From NCBI RefSeq assembly GCF_012396185.1, contig NZ_JAAXOW010000001.1:434001-498000 (forward strand): DNA of 64,000 nt. The letters run 5' to 3'. The notes under the pieces are model-generated. The model was not told the DNA's origin and did no database searches. It worked only from the letters and a program-made list of their open reading frames with translations. Positions 41,770 to 51,470 of the stretch are shown here, piece by piece (positions within the stretch are counted from its first letter, which is position 1; each line of letters begins with the position of its first letter). A program made the position numbers and the translations under genes. This DNA is from Sanguibacter hominis ATCC BAA-789. GTDB taxonomy: Bacteria; Actinomycetota; Actinomycetes; Actinomycetales; Cellulomonadaceae.

Positions 41770-42570
41770 CTAGATCTCGTACTCGACGGTGACAGGTGCG
41801 TGGTCGCTCCACCGGGTGTCCCACGACGGCGCGCGCCAGATCGCGACCGACCGTGCGGCCTCCGCGAGCTCCGGGGTGGCGAGCTGGTAGTCGATGCGCC
41901 AGCCGGAGTCGTTGTCGAATGCCTTGCCCCGGTTGGACCACCACGTGTACGGCCCGGGGCCGTCCCCGCCGAACCGCCGGCCGAGGTCTGCGAAGCCGAG
42001 CTCGTCGTACCAGAGGTCGAGGTAGGCACGCTCCTCGGGCAGGAAACCTGCGGACTTCAGGTTGCCCTTCCAGTTCTTGATGTCCACCTCGCGGTGCGCG
42101 ATGTTGAGGTCGCCCGCGACGACCGTCCGGCCACCCGCGGCAGCGAGCTCGCGCATGCGAGCCGTCACCTTCTCCAGGTGGGCGTACTTCTGGTCCATCT
42201 TGGGCGTGCCCGCCGTGCCCGAGTGGATGTACGCGGAGACCACGGTCACGTGACCGCCCGCGGGGAGAGCGACGTCAGCCTCGACCCAGCGCCCCGTGTC
42301 GACGTCAACCTCAGGCTCGCCGTTGCCCAGGCCGACGCGCACGGCGTCGAAGGGCAGGCGCGACGCGATCGCCACGCCGGCCCGACCCTTGATGTCGCAG
42401 GCCTGGTGGACGATGTGCCAGTCCTCCCCGAGCAGCTCGGCGACGATCTCGTCGGTCGCGCGGACCTCCTGCAGGAGGAGGACGTCAGGCTGCTCGGACG
42501 CGAGCCACGCAGGCATGCCCTTGCGGTGTGCGGCGCGGATCCCGTTCACGTTCACGGTGGTGATCTTCAC
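41770..42570 (-). CDS. xth: exodeoxyribonuclease III
   Basis: A 266-residue AP endonuclease/3'-exonuclease. Motifs are visible: TVNVNGIRAA, LLLQEVRA (metal Glu), VVAGDLNIAHREVDI (D-x-N), WRIDYQLAT and WSDHAPVTVEY with the catalytic DH pair. The GTG at 42570 is preferred over an ATG nine bases upstream: GGAGG lies nine to ten bases before the GTG but directly abuts the ATG. It repairs abasic sites in the cytosol. A 128-base gap with no clear feature separates it from mrp. Confidence 0.93.
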   Translation of the reverse strand: MKITTVNVNGIRAAHRKGMPAWLASEQPDVLLLQEVRATDEIVAELLGEDWHIVHQACDIKGRAGVAIASRLPFDAVRVGLGNGEPEVDVDTGRWVEADVALPAGGHVTVVSAYIHSGTAGTPKMDQKYAHLEKVTARMRELAAAGGRTVVAGDLNIAHREVDIKNWKGNLKSAGFLPEERAYLDLWYDELGFADLGRRFGGDGPGPYTWWSNRGKAFDNDSGWRIDYQLATPELAEAARSVAIWRAPSWDTRWSDHAPVTVEYEI

Positions 42571-42697
42571 GGTCCACATCCTCCCTCATCCCCCTGACAC
42601 GCGACGACCCGCGGCCAGGTCGCGGACGCACGCAGGGCCGGGTGGTCGCCCACCCGGCCCTGCGTGTCACGCCGTGTCGATCACTTCACGAGGAAGG

Positions 42698-45600
42698 TCA
42701 CTTCACGTTCACCCTGGTCGTCGTCGACGTCTTGTTGACGTTGGACGAGCCCGAGTAGGTCACCGTGTAGGTGTGCTTGCCCGTGCGGAGCGCACCCAGC
42801 TTGACGGTGGCCTTGCCGTTCTTCAGAGACACGGCCTTGCCGGAGCGTCCGTCGACCGCCAGGGTCACCCGGCCCGAGGGCTTGGTGCCCGGGGCCGTGA
42901 CGGTGATGCTGACCGTTCGACCAGCGTTCTTCACCGACACCGTGACCTTGGCCGTGGCCTTCACGACCTCGTAGGCGAGCTTCGCGGTGCTGGCGGCCTC
43001 GGTGTTCGCGTTGCCCGAGTACTTCACCGTCAGCGTGTGCTTCCCGATCGAGAGGTTCTTCGGGAGCGTGATGGTGACCTTGCCGGTGTTCCCGTTGACC
43101 TTGAGGGTCCCCGAGGCGATCGACTTGCGGCCCTCGTAGACGGTGACCTTGCCCGAGGGCTTGGCCGACTTGCCCTTGACCGTGACGGTCACGGTCGACG
43201 GGCTGCCGTAGGCAGCCTTCTTCTTGGAGAGCTTCGCCGCGATCGTGGTCCCAGACTTGGCGACCTTCACCGACACCGTGGCCGACGTCGAGCCGCTGAA
43301 CGCCTTGGCGTCCGCCGGCACAAACTGCGCGGTGAGACCGTGAGACCCGGCCGAGAGAGCCTTCTTGATCGAAGCCTTGCCCCCCGTGACCTTCGCGGTC
43401 CCCAGGACGGTCGAGCCGTCCCGGAAGGTCACCGTGCCGGCAGCCGCAGGAGCGACCGACGCCGTCAGGGTGAGCGGCTCGCCCGCGACGGCCTTGCCGG
43501 TGACGGCGAGCCTCGTCGTCGTGCGGACCGCAGGGGCCTTGACCGTGACAGCCACGGCTGCCGACGTCGAGCCGGTGAACGCCGCGGCGTCCGTCGGCAC
43601 GAACTGCGCGGTGAGGCTGTGCGAGCCGGCTGCGAGGGCCTTCTTGATCGAAGCCTTGCCCGCCGCGACGTTCGCGGTCCCCAGGACGGTCGAGCCGTCC
43701 CGGAAGGTCACCGTGCCGGCAGCCGCAGGAGCGACCGACGCCGTCAGGGTGAGCGGCTCACCGGCGACAGCGTTGCCCGTGACAGCGAGCGTCGTCGTCG
43801 TGGCGACCGCGACGCGGGCGGTGACCGTGAGCGGGATGCTCACGGTCGTGCCCGACGGCGCCGCGACGAGCGTGAGCGTCGTCGCGCCCTGGGCCGCGGT
43901 CGGGACCGTGCCCGCCACGGTGACGGCGCCGCCCGTGACCGTGAAGTCACCGAGCTTGACACCCTCGGCCGGGAGGGACCCGCCCGAGAACGTCGCCGTG
44001 ACCGTCGTGTTGAGCGGCGAGCCGAGGCTCGTCATGTCGAGCTTCGAGACCTCGAAGGAGAGGTCCGAGCCGACCGCGACCGACGCGGGGTTGCCCACGA
44101 CCTTCGCGTGCGACCGGGCGAAGCTCGGCGTCAGGCCCTGGTTGTCCTCGTCGCTCAGGTAAGCCATCCACGCGTCACGGTCGATGAGACCCGTGTCGAC
44201 CGTGCCGGTCCCGTTCTTGAAGACCCGGAAGTTGTCCCCACCCTCGGCGAGGAAGGAGAACGTGCCCACCCGGAACGTGTCGTCCGGGGTGACCAGCGCG
44301 CCGTTGATCGTCACCGAGGTGATGCGGTCGCCGGCGGGACGGGTCTCGTCGTACGTGTACGTGACGTTGTCCGAGAGGCCGAGCTGCAGGTAGGACCGCG
44401 ACGGGACGTTCCCGTTCGCGTCGGTCTGCCACTGCTGCTCGAGCATCGTCTTGACCTGCGCGCCCGTGAGGGTCGTGGACCACAGGTTGTTGAGGAACGG
44501 CAGGACCGCGTTCGCTTCGGCGAACGTGACGATCCCGTTCTCGGTCTCGGCGCCGCTCTTCGCGTAGAGGAGCTCGGCGCGCAGGCCGCCCGGGTTGACG
44601 ACGCCGAAGTCGGCGCCGGCCTGGTGGGCGGCGAGCGTGTCGCGCAGCGAGTTGGCGACGAGGTTGCCGAGCGCCGACTCCGAGGCGCGGTCGTCGCGGC
44701 CCGTCGTGGTGCCCGGCGCGGAGCCGACGTACTTGCCGTCGACGTAGGACCCGCCCGCGAACGCGGACGTGATGTCGGCGGTGATCGTGCCGACCTTGAC
44801 CGAGCCCTTGACGTTCGCCTCGGCGATCGCCGCGTCGACGATCGCGCTCACCTCGGCGACGCGGGGGAACGCCGCGACGAGCGGCGCGTTGGCCGTCGTC
44901 GTGCGCTTGACGTTGCGCGCCTTCGAGCCCACGACGTCCTTCGTGACCGGGTCGATCTCGAGCTGGACCTGGCCGATGTTCGCGCCGTACGACCCGGTCT
45001 GGACGATCGGACGGGACGCGGTCGGGTCACCGGGGACCGGGCCGGACCAGACGTACTCCTTGTGGGTGTGGCCCGTGAAGATCACGTCGACCGCGGCGGA
45101 CGTGTCCGTCACGATCTCGGCGAAGGCACCGCCTGCAGCGATCTCCTGCGCGAGCGTCGCACCCTCGGGGGTGCCGAAGCCGGCGCCCTCGTGGTACTGG
45201 GCGACGATCACGTCAGCCTCACCGTTCGACGGGTCGCCGTCGGTGAGCCGGGCCGCGACCCTGTTGACGGCCTCGACCGGGTTGCCGAACTCCACGGTGG
45301 CGATGCCGCCCGGGGTCACGAGCGACGGGGTCTCCTCCGTCACCGCGCCGATGACGCCGACCTGGACGCCGTCGACGTCGACGATCGCGTACTCGTCGAG
45401 CGCCGGGGTCGTGGTGCCCTTCTCGTACACGTTGGCAGCGAGGTACGGGAAGTCCGCCTCGTCCGCGACCCGACCGGTCAGGTCAGAGAGCCCCTGGTCG
45501 AACTCGTGGTTGCCGACACCCGAAGCCTTCAGGTCGAGCGCGTCGAGCACGTCGATCGTGGGCTTGTCGAGAGCGGACGACGACGCGAACAGCGAGGCGC

Positions 45601-48280
45601 CGATGTTGTCGCCGTTCGAGAGGAACAGGGTGTTGCTCTCGCCCGCCTCGGAACGCAGCTTCTCGATCGTGCCCGCGAACTTCACCGTGTCGCCGTCGAT
45701 GCGGCCGTGGAAGTCGTTGATGTTGAGCAGGTTGAGAGGCTTGGTGGTCGGTGCGGTCGCGGTGCCCTCATCGAACGCGACGATGACCGGGTCGTGGTCG
45801 CTGGAGCGGTACGGGGTGGCCTCGTGGAAGGTCTCACCGTGGGAGTTGTACCGCGAGTACTCGAACGCGATGGTCTCGCCCGAGTTGATGTTCCAGACGT
45901 CGGCACCCGTGCTGCGCGCGAGGAACGAGTCGTTCAGCAGCACGTGGTCGAGCGAGCCAGACAGCCCGGAGAAGCTGTAGGAGAACAGCTCGTCCCCGTT
46001 GAACTGCTTGTCCGCGTTCTTGTACCCGGCGCTGTAGAGCACCTGCAGCGGGTCTTCCTGCGAGTACGAGTTGAAGTCGCCGACGAGTGCGACGTCGTCG
46101 ACGGCGACACCGCCGTAGGACAGGTCCACGAGAACCTTCGGGACCCAGTTCTTCAGCGCGGTCGCCTGCGCGACGCGCGACGCGTTCGACGCGCCCTGGC
46201 CGTCACCCGTGTCTGCGTCTCCGGCGAGCGGACCCGCAGAGCCCTTCGACTTGAAGTGGTTGACGACGAGCAGGAACGGCTCGCCGCCGTCGACCGAGGT
46301 GAACGCCTGCGCGAGCGGCTCGCGAGCGTTCACGAACGGCTGGCCGGTCGCGCTCTGGTCGCCGAGGGCCCGCGAGGGACCGACCGGCTCGACCACGTCG
46401 GACTGGTAGATGATCGCGTTGGAGATGACGTCCTGCTGCGCGACGACCGGGAGGTCGAGCGACGAGCGCACGTAGTCCCACGACTTCGACGGGTCGGCCG
46501 CGTTGAGGGCGTCGACGAGCGTCGCCGTCGCCTCGTCGGCGGTCTCGCCGAGCTTGGCCGAGTTCTCGATCTCGAGGAGGCCGATGACGTCGGCGTCCAT
46601 CGTGTTGATCGCCGACACGATCTTCGCCTGCTGACGCGCGAGCGAGGCCGCGTCCCACGCACCGCGCGGGCCGTTGCCCGTGCACGTGTTCACGGTGATG
46701 CCGTTGCCTGCGCGGTCGTTGTAGGAGCTGCAGCCAGGGATGTTGGCACCGAGGGTCGTGAAGTAGTTGAGCACGTTGAACGACGCGAGCTTGATGTCGC
46801 CGTCGCCCAGACGGGCGGCGTCAGGCGCGGCCGTCCGCGTGTTCTCGATCGTGACGAGGTCGCCCTCAGCACCCGCGAGCAGCTGGCTCGTGGGGTTGAG
46901 CTTCCACGTGCCGTTTCGGTAGTCCACGACGACCGGCTCGCTGAACGTCACCGGGGCGCCCACGCGGACCGGGTTGGTCTGCGAGACGAACGGGGGCACC
47001 GACGACTGGTTCGCCGCGGCGAGGTAGTTCGTCGTCGCGCCGTCGTCGAGCGTCACGCCGCGGGCGGCGTTGTCCGCCTTGACGGCGTCAGCCTCCGGCG
47101 TGCTGGGGCGCGCGACGTCGGTCCACTGGATCAGCGGCTTGGTGCCGGACGCGAGCCCGACCTCGCCGTACTGGTTCGTGGAGTACGTGTTGGAGACGGT
47201 GAAGGGGCCGGTCGGCTTGAGGAGCATGCTCTCGAGCTTCTCGCGCGCGACGTCGGTCGTCGGCCAGGGACCCTCGACGACGGTGGCGGTGCCCGTACCG
47301 GCCAGGTCGACCGCCACCTTGTCGTTGGTGGTGGTGATCTGGGTCAGGCCGCCGAACTCGTCGACCGTGCCCTCGACGACGACGTGGTCACCGATGCTCA
47401 CGGTCGGGTTGTTGCCGCTGCCGAGGTAGACGAAGACGGCGTCAGACGCGTCAGGCGTGGTGTCTGCGCCGGGAGTCTGGATGACGAAGCCGTTGAAGCC
47501 ACCGGTCTTGTAGGACGCGGTGACGACACCGGTCGTGCGCACGACCGTGCCCTTGATCGGAGACTCCGTGCCGGTGCCCTGGATCTCGGCGATCGTCTTG
47601 TCGACCGCTGGCGCAGGCGGGACGTACCCCGGGTTGGCCGCGCCGGGGGTCTGCGTACCCGTGGCAGCGAAGTCCGCGCCGTTGTCCGCCGTGTTGACCG
47701 GCGTACCGTCGACGACCTTGCGCGCGACCGAGCTCGTGTTGCTCGGCGCGGGAGCTGCCGTCCCTGCGAAGGCGGCCCCGCTACCGAAGCCGACGAGGTC
47801 GACGACCGCGGGGTCTGTCGCACACGCCGCCGTAGCGCAGGTGAGGGAGGTGGCGCGGCTGACGAGCGCGACGTTTCCGTTCGTGCCCGAGAGGTTCACG
47901 TTGCCGGACGCCTGCGGGCTGACCGGCAGCGCGCTGCCGCTCGCACCGCTGGCGCCAGCGACGAGGTAGAAGGCTCCCGGCGCGATGGAGCCCGAGAGCG
48001 GGATGACGCCGCCCCAGCTCGTGCCGGCCGCCGCGGCGTACTGGACGGACCAGCCGTTCAGGTCGACGGGAGCCCCCGAGACGTTCAGGAGCTCGATGTA
48101 GTCGTGCGTGTAGGTGGCGCCAGAGTTGCCGCCACCGCCGTAGACCTCGTTGATGATGACCGGCGCCGTCGTCGAGACCGCGGCCTGGGCCGCTCCCCCG
48201 GTAGCGACGAACGAGACGCCGATCAATGAGGTGCTGGCGACGGCCGCTACGGCGCGCCCCAGCCTCTTTCTGTGCTGCAT
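42698..48280 (-). CDS. secreted LTD-DNase-5'-nucleotidase-Ig-like fusion protein
   Basis: An 1860-residue secreted protein. A signal peptide (1-34, ending AAQA) precedes a lamin-tail domain (about 37-150, INEVYGGGGNSGATYTHDYI) and an OB-like segment. An ExeM/NucH-type endonuclease domain follows (about 495-845) with LASFNVLNYF, LLEIENSA, LVVNHFKSK, LVGDFNSY and SSDHDPV. A UshA-type metallophosphatase/5'-nucleotidase starts near 848 (LLNINDFHGRID, SNGDNIG, GNHEFDQG, FTGHTHKE) and ends near 1390. At least four Ig-like repeats finish the protein, with no LPXTG. It should convert extracellular DNA to nucleotides and then nucleosides plus phosphate. A perfect hairpin lies 43 bases before the start. 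Confidence 0.92.
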   Translation of the reverse strand: MQHRKRLGRAVAAVASTSLIGVSFVATGGAAQAAVSTTAPVIINEVYGGGGNSGATYTHDYIELLNVSGAPVDLNGWSVQYAAAAGTSWGGVIPLSGSIAPGAFYLVAGASGASGSALPVSPQASGNVNLSGTNGNVALVSRATSLTCATAACATDPAVVDLVGFGSGAAFAGTAAPAPSNTSSVARKVVDGTPVNTADNGADFAATGTQTPGAANPGYVPPAPAVDKTIAEIQGTGTESPIKGTVVRTTGVVTASYKTGGFNGFVIQTPGADTTPDASDAVFVYLGSGNNPTVSIGDHVVVEGTVDEFGGLTQITTTNDKVAVDLAGTGTATVVEGPWPTTDVAREKLESMLLKPTGPFTVSNTYSTNQYGEVGLASGTKPLIQWTDVARPSTPEADAVKADNAARGVTLDDGATTNYLAAANQSSVPPFVSQTNPVRVGAPVTFSEPVVVDYRNGTWKLNPTSQLLAGAEGDLVTIENTRTAAPDAARLGDGDIKLASFNVLNYFTTLGANIPGCSSYNDRAGNGITVNTCTGNGPRGAWDAASLARQQAKIVSAINTMDADVIGLLEIENSAKLGETADEATATLVDALNAADPSKSWDYVRSSLDLPVVAQQDVISNAIIYQSDVVEPVGPSRALGDQSATGQPFVNAREPLAQAFTSVDGGEPFLLVVNHFKSKGSAGPLAGDADTGDGQGASNASRVAQATALKNWVPKVLVDLSYGGVAVDDVALVGDFNSYSQEDPLQVLYSAGYKNADKQFNGDELFSYSFSGLSGSLDHVLLNDSFLARSTGADVWNINSGETIAFEYSRYNSHGETFHEATPYRSSDHDPVIVAFDEGTATAPTTKPLNLLNINDFHGRIDGDTVKFAGTIEKLRSEAGESNTLFLSNGDNIGASLFASSSALDKPTIDVLDALDLKASGVGNHEFDQGLSDLTGRVADEADFPYLAANVYEKGTTTPALDEYAIVDVDGVQVGVIGAVTEETPSLVTPGGIATVEFGNPVEAVNRVAARLTDGDPSNGEADVIVAQYHEGAGFGTPEGATLAQEIAAGGAFAEIVTDTSAAVDVIFTGHTHKEYVWSGPVPGDPTASRPIVQTGSYGANIGQVQLEIDPVTKDVVGSKARNVKRTTTANAPLVAAFPRVAEVSAIVDAAIAEANVKGSVKVGTITADITSAFAGGSYVDGKYVGSAPGTTTGRDDRASESALGNLVANSLRDTLAAHQAGADFGVVNPGGLRAELLYAKSGAETENGIVTFAEANAVLPFLNNLWSTTLTGAQVKTMLEQQWQTDANGNVPSRSYLQLGLSDNVTYTYDETRPAGDRITSVTINGALVTPDDTFRVGTFSFLAEGGDNFRVFKNGTGTVDTGLIDRDAWMAYLSDEDNQGLTPSFARSHAKVVGNPASVAVGSDLSFEVSKLDMTSLGSPLNTTVTATFSGGSLPAEGVKLGDFTVTGGAVTVAGTVPTAAQGATTLTLVAAPSGTTVSIPLTVTARVAVATTTTLAVTGNAVAGEPLTLTASVAPAAAGTVTFRDGSTVLGTANVAAGKASIKKALAAGSHSLTAQFVPTDAAAFTGSTSAAVAVTVKAPAVRTTTRLAVTGKAVAGEPLTLTASVAPAAAGTVTFRDGSTVLGTAKVTGGKASIKKALSAGSHGLTAQFVPADAKAFSGSTSATVSVKVAKSGTTIAAKLSKKKAAYGSPSTVTVTVKGKSAKPSGKVTVYEGRKSIASGTLKVNGNTGKVTITLPKNLSIGKHTLTVKYSGNANTEAASTAKLAYEVVKATAKVTVSVKNAGRTVSITVTAPGTKPSGRVTLAVDGRSGKAVSLKNGKATVKLGALRTGKHTYTVTYSGSSNVNKTSTTTRVNVK
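43392..43480. repeat. 89-bp perfect direct repeat, copy A (Ig-like domain)
   Basis: Identical to 43671-43759, with an offset of 279 bases (93 codons). It encodes the core of two adjacent Ig-like domains. Confidence 0.95.
43671..43759. repeat. 89-bp perfect direct repeat, copy B (Ig-like domain)
   Basis: Identical to 43392-43480. Flanking codons have diverged, which suggests domain duplication with later homogenisation or a recent origin. Confidence 0.95.
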
Positions 48281-48322
48281 GCGTTCCCCAATCTTGCACG
48301 TGCTCCATTGCGCGTGCGTATC

Positions 48323-48352
48323 GTCGGACCGGCCTACTGTGGCCGGTCCGAC
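48323..48352 (-). promoter_or_regulatory. 12-bp perfect hairpin upstream of the nuclease-nucleotidase gene
   Basis: A perfect 12-bp inverted repeat (48323-48334 with 48341-48352) and a six-base loop, 43 bases before the start codon. It could be an operator, a leader attenuator or an mRNA-stabilising stem. The rest of the 464-base gap (48281-48744) holds an AT-richer stretch around 48418-48468 that may contain the promoter, and the terminator at 48676-48715. No gene is convincing there. Confidence 0.5.
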
Positions 48353-48675
48353 GCGGCACGCGCGACGTGTGGACGGGCAAGGTCTATCGGGGGAACGTGT
48401 CCGGCCGGGGTCGCATGCGTTAACGAGATGGTTCCCAGAAGAAACACGAGGCGCGACTTTCTGGCTGTCTCATGCGGTTCACGAGGGTTGTCCGGTGGCC
48501 CCGGACCCTCTCGGGGCTCGAGAGCAGCCCTCTGAGAGCCTCGAGGAGCGCCACAATCGTGATGACCTCGTGACATCCGGATGAGCCGCATTTCTCACCA
48601 TGCGGACGGCGACGGCGGCGCGCACGAACCTGAAAGCCCCGTGTCTGTGCAGGTGAGGGCGATGTCGAGCGCGCA

Positions 48676-48715
48676 CGACGACGGGGACCAGGCTGCTGCC
48701 CGGTCCCCGTCGTCG
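48676..48715 (-). terminator. 14-bp hairpin terminator
   Basis: A perfect stem (48676-48689 with 48702-48715), 30 bases after the stop of the second nucleotidase gene. Confidence 0.75.
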
Positions 48716-48744
48716 AGGCACCTCCCCCACGAGCGCGGGTCAGC

Positions 48745-51276
48745 TCAGCTCACACGGATCCTGCCCGTGGCGCTCCTCGCGGCCACGGTCGACGAGCCCT
48801 TGTAGCTCACCTTGTACGTGTGGTTGCCGCGCGACGTCTTGCTCACCGTGACCGTGGCCTTGCCCTTCTTGAGGGTCGCGGTCTTGAGCGCCCTGCCGTC
48901 GCGGTACACCGTCACCTTGCCGCTCGGCGTGACGCCGGTGGCGGACGTGGTCACCTTGACCGTGCGACCGTGCGACGAGACCCGGAACTTCACGGACGGC
49001 ACGGACTTCACGACCGTATACGTGAGCTTCGAGGACTTCGCAGCCTTGGTGGTCTCCGAACCCGGGTAGTACACGGTCAGCTTGTGCGAGCCCACCTTGA
49101 GCTTGGGCAGCGTGAGCTTCGCGGTGCCGACCTTGCCCTTGACGGAGAGCTTCTTGGAGACGAGCACCTTGGAGCCCTCGCGGATCTCGACCTTGCCGGA
49201 CGGAGCGGCGGTGGCACCCGTGACGGTCACCGAGACCTTGGCCGGCTTGCCGTAGGAGCCTCCGGTCTTGTTGAGCTTGCCCTTGACAGTGACCGCCGAG
49301 ACGGCCGTACCCGTGAGCGGCAGGACGACGGTCGTGCCCGACGGCGCGGCCTCGAGGGTCAGGGCCGTCGCGCCCGCGGCTGCCGCCGGGACAGCCCCCT
49401 TGACGGTCGTGGCACCGTCAGTGACAGGGAACGTCCCGAGCGCGACACCCGCGGGCGGCAGCGAGCCGCCGGTGAACGTGGCGGTCAGCGACGTGTTCTT
49501 CGGCGAGCCCAGGCTCGTGAGGTCGAGCTTCGACACGTTGATCGAGAGCGCGGAACCCACCATGGCGGTCGACGGGTTGCCCGACACCGCGACGGCGCGA
49601 CGTGCGAACGACGGGGCCAGGCCCGGGTGCGCCTTGAGGTAGGCGACCCACGCGTCGCGGTCGACGAGGCCGGAGTCGACCGTGTTCTTGCCCGAGGTGA
49701 ACACGCGGAAGTTGTCGCCACCGGTCGCGAGGAAGGAGAACGTCCCGACGCGGTACTCGTCGGTGGCCTTCACCTGCTTGCCGTTGATCGTGATCGACGT
49801 GATGCGGTCACCCGCGGCGCGGGCGGCGTCGTACGTGTACGAGACGTTCTTCGACAGCCCGAGCTGTAGGTACGGGCGCGAAGGCACCGTGCCGTCCGCG
49901 TTGGTCTGCCACTGCTGCTCGAGCATCGTCTTGACCTGAGCACCCGTGAGGGTCGTCGACCACAGGTTGTTCACGAACGGGAGGACCGCGTTCGCCTCGC
50001 TGTACGTGATGCTGCCGTCGGGCGCGTAGAGCAGCTCGCCGCGCAGGCCGCCCGGGTTCACGACACCGAAGTCCGCGCCAGCTGCCGTGGCCGCCAGCGA
50101 CTCCTGGAGCGCGTCAGCGACGAGGTTGCCGAGCGTCGACTCGGACGCGCGGTCGTCGCGCACCGGCGTGCCGGACGCGTTCGGAGCGAACGCCGTCGTG
50201 ATGTCAGCGGTCACGGAACCGACCTTGACGTCACCCGCGGTCTTCGCCGCGGCGATCGCGGCGTCCGTGAGGGTCTTGACCTCGGCGACGCGCGGGTACG
50301 TCGCGACGAGCGTCGCCGGGTCCGCCGTCGAGCGCTTGACGTTGGACGCGACCGCAGCGGTGACGTCCGTGCCGTCGACGGTCAGGACGACCTTGCCGAT
50401 GTTCTCACCGTAGGAGCCCGTCTGGACGATCGGGCGGGTCTTGCCAGACTGCCCGGGGACGGGGGCGTCCCAGGCGTACTGCTTGTGGGTGTGGCCCGTG
50501 AAGATGACGTCCACCTGGGCCGACGTGCCAGCGACGATGCTGGCGAACGCGCCACCAGCCGCGACCTCCTGGGCGAGCGTGGCACCCTCCACGGTGCCGG
50601 CCCCTGCGCCCTCGTGGTACTCGGCCACGATGATGTCAGCCTCGCCGTTGGCGGGGTTGCCGTCCGAGAGGTCGCCCGCGACACGGTTGACCGCGGCGAC
50701 CGGGTCCCCGAACGTGAGGTTGGCGATGCCCGACGGGGTGACGAGCGCCGGGGTCTCCTGCGTGACGGCACCGATGATGCCGACGGTCAGGCCGCCCACC
50801 GTGCGGAGCGCATACTCGTTCAGCACCGGTGTGGCGGTGCCCTTGAGGTAGATGTTCGCGGCGAGGTACGGGAAGTCGGCGGCGTCGGCGACGCGCCCGT
50901 AGAGGTCGGTGATGCCCTTGTCGAGCTCGTGGTTGCCGACGGCGGAGGCGGAGAGGTCGAGAGCGTTGAGCACGTCGATCGTCGGCTTGTCGTCGGCGTA
51001 CGCCGACTCGAAGAGCGAGGCGCCGATGTTGTCGCCGGCGGAGAGCAGCAGCGTGTTGGCCTCGCCGGCGTCAGCGCGCTCCTTCTCGATGGTGCCGGCG
51101 ACCTGGACGGTCTTGTCCTTCTCGATGCGCCCGTGGAAGTCGTTGATGTTGAGCAGGGTGATGGAGGTGATCGGAAGAGCTGAGGCGGTCCCTGCCGTCA
51201 CGAGCGTCGCTCCGACCAGTGAGCAAGCAGCGGCAGCTGCGACGAGCCCCGCCCTCCTGCTGTGCGTGTAGCGCAT
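48745..51276 (-). CDS. secreted bifunctional metallophosphatase/5'-nucleotidase with Ig-like tail
   Basis: An 843-residue secreted enzyme. A signal peptide (about 1-33, ending ASA) precedes the calcineurin-like phosphatase domain with LLNINDFHGRIEKD, SAGDNIG, GNHELDKG and FTGHTHKQ. The 5'-nucleotidase C-domain (about 350-555) has GVVNPGGLRGELLY and FSFLATGGDNFRVF. Ig-like repeats run from about 560 to the end. It is closely similar to the nucleotidase half of the fusion encoded just downstream, clearly a paralogue. An AGGA site precedes the ATG. It probably dephosphorylates extracellular nucleotides. Surface attachment signals are absent. Confidence 0.93.
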   Translation of the reverse strand: MRYTHSRRAGLVAAAAACSLVGATLVTAGTASALPITSITLLNINDFHGRIEKDKTVQVAGTIEKERADAGEANTLLLSAGDNIGASLFESAYADDKPTIDVLNALDLSASAVGNHELDKGITDLYGRVADAADFPYLAANIYLKGTATPVLNEYALRTVGGLTVGIIGAVTQETPALVTPSGIANLTFGDPVAAVNRVAGDLSDGNPANGEADIIVAEYHEGAGAGTVEGATLAQEVAAGGAFASIVAGTSAQVDVIFTGHTHKQYAWDAPVPGQSGKTRPIVQTGSYGENIGKVVLTVDGTDVTAAVASNVKRSTADPATLVATYPRVAEVKTLTDAAIAAAKTAGDVKVGSVTADITTAFAPNASGTPVRDDRASESTLGNLVADALQESLAATAAGADFGVVNPGGLRGELLYAPDGSITYSEANAVLPFVNNLWSTTLTGAQVKTMLEQQWQTNADGTVPSRPYLQLGLSKNVSYTYDAARAAGDRITSITINGKQVKATDEYRVGTFSFLATGGDNFRVFTSGKNTVDSGLVDRDAWVAYLKAHPGLAPSFARRAVAVSGNPSTAMVGSALSINVSKLDLTSLGSPKNTSLTATFTGGSLPPAGVALGTFPVTDGATTVKGAVPAAAAGATALTLEAAPSGTTVVLPLTGTAVSAVTVKGKLNKTGGSYGKPAKVSVTVTGATAAPSGKVEIREGSKVLVSKKLSVKGKVGTAKLTLPKLKVGSHKLTVYYPGSETTKAAKSSKLTYTVVKSVPSVKFRVSSHGRTVKVTTSATGVTPSGKVTVYRDGRALKTATLKKGKATVTVSKTSRGNHTYKVSYKGSSTVAARSATGRIRVS

Positions 51277-51470
51277 GTGCTAGTCCTCGTTCTTCCCGTG
51301 TCTTCGCACGACGACACCCTGTCCTCGTCGGGCTGGGCGTCGGGCGGTGTGGGACGTGTCGGTCACGTCACATGCCATCCGACCCGCGCGCCTGTCCGCT
51401 GTCAAGGAGCACGCTCCGCTGGCGAGCCCCGTCTCGGTCCGCGAGACCGGAGAAGCCGGGCCCCACGGGG

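Noticed and set aside
42296-48229. Very long plus-strand open frame opposite the nuclease-nucleotidase gene
   Set aside because: It is antisense to a gene with clear domains and consists of Arg/Asp/Val-rich low-complexity sequence, a by-product of high G+C codon bias.
48470-48500. GGTTCACGAGGGTTGTCC as a PHO box upstream of the nuclease-nucleotidase gene
   Set aside because: The two halves are spaced 10 rather than 11 bases and the second half matches poorly.
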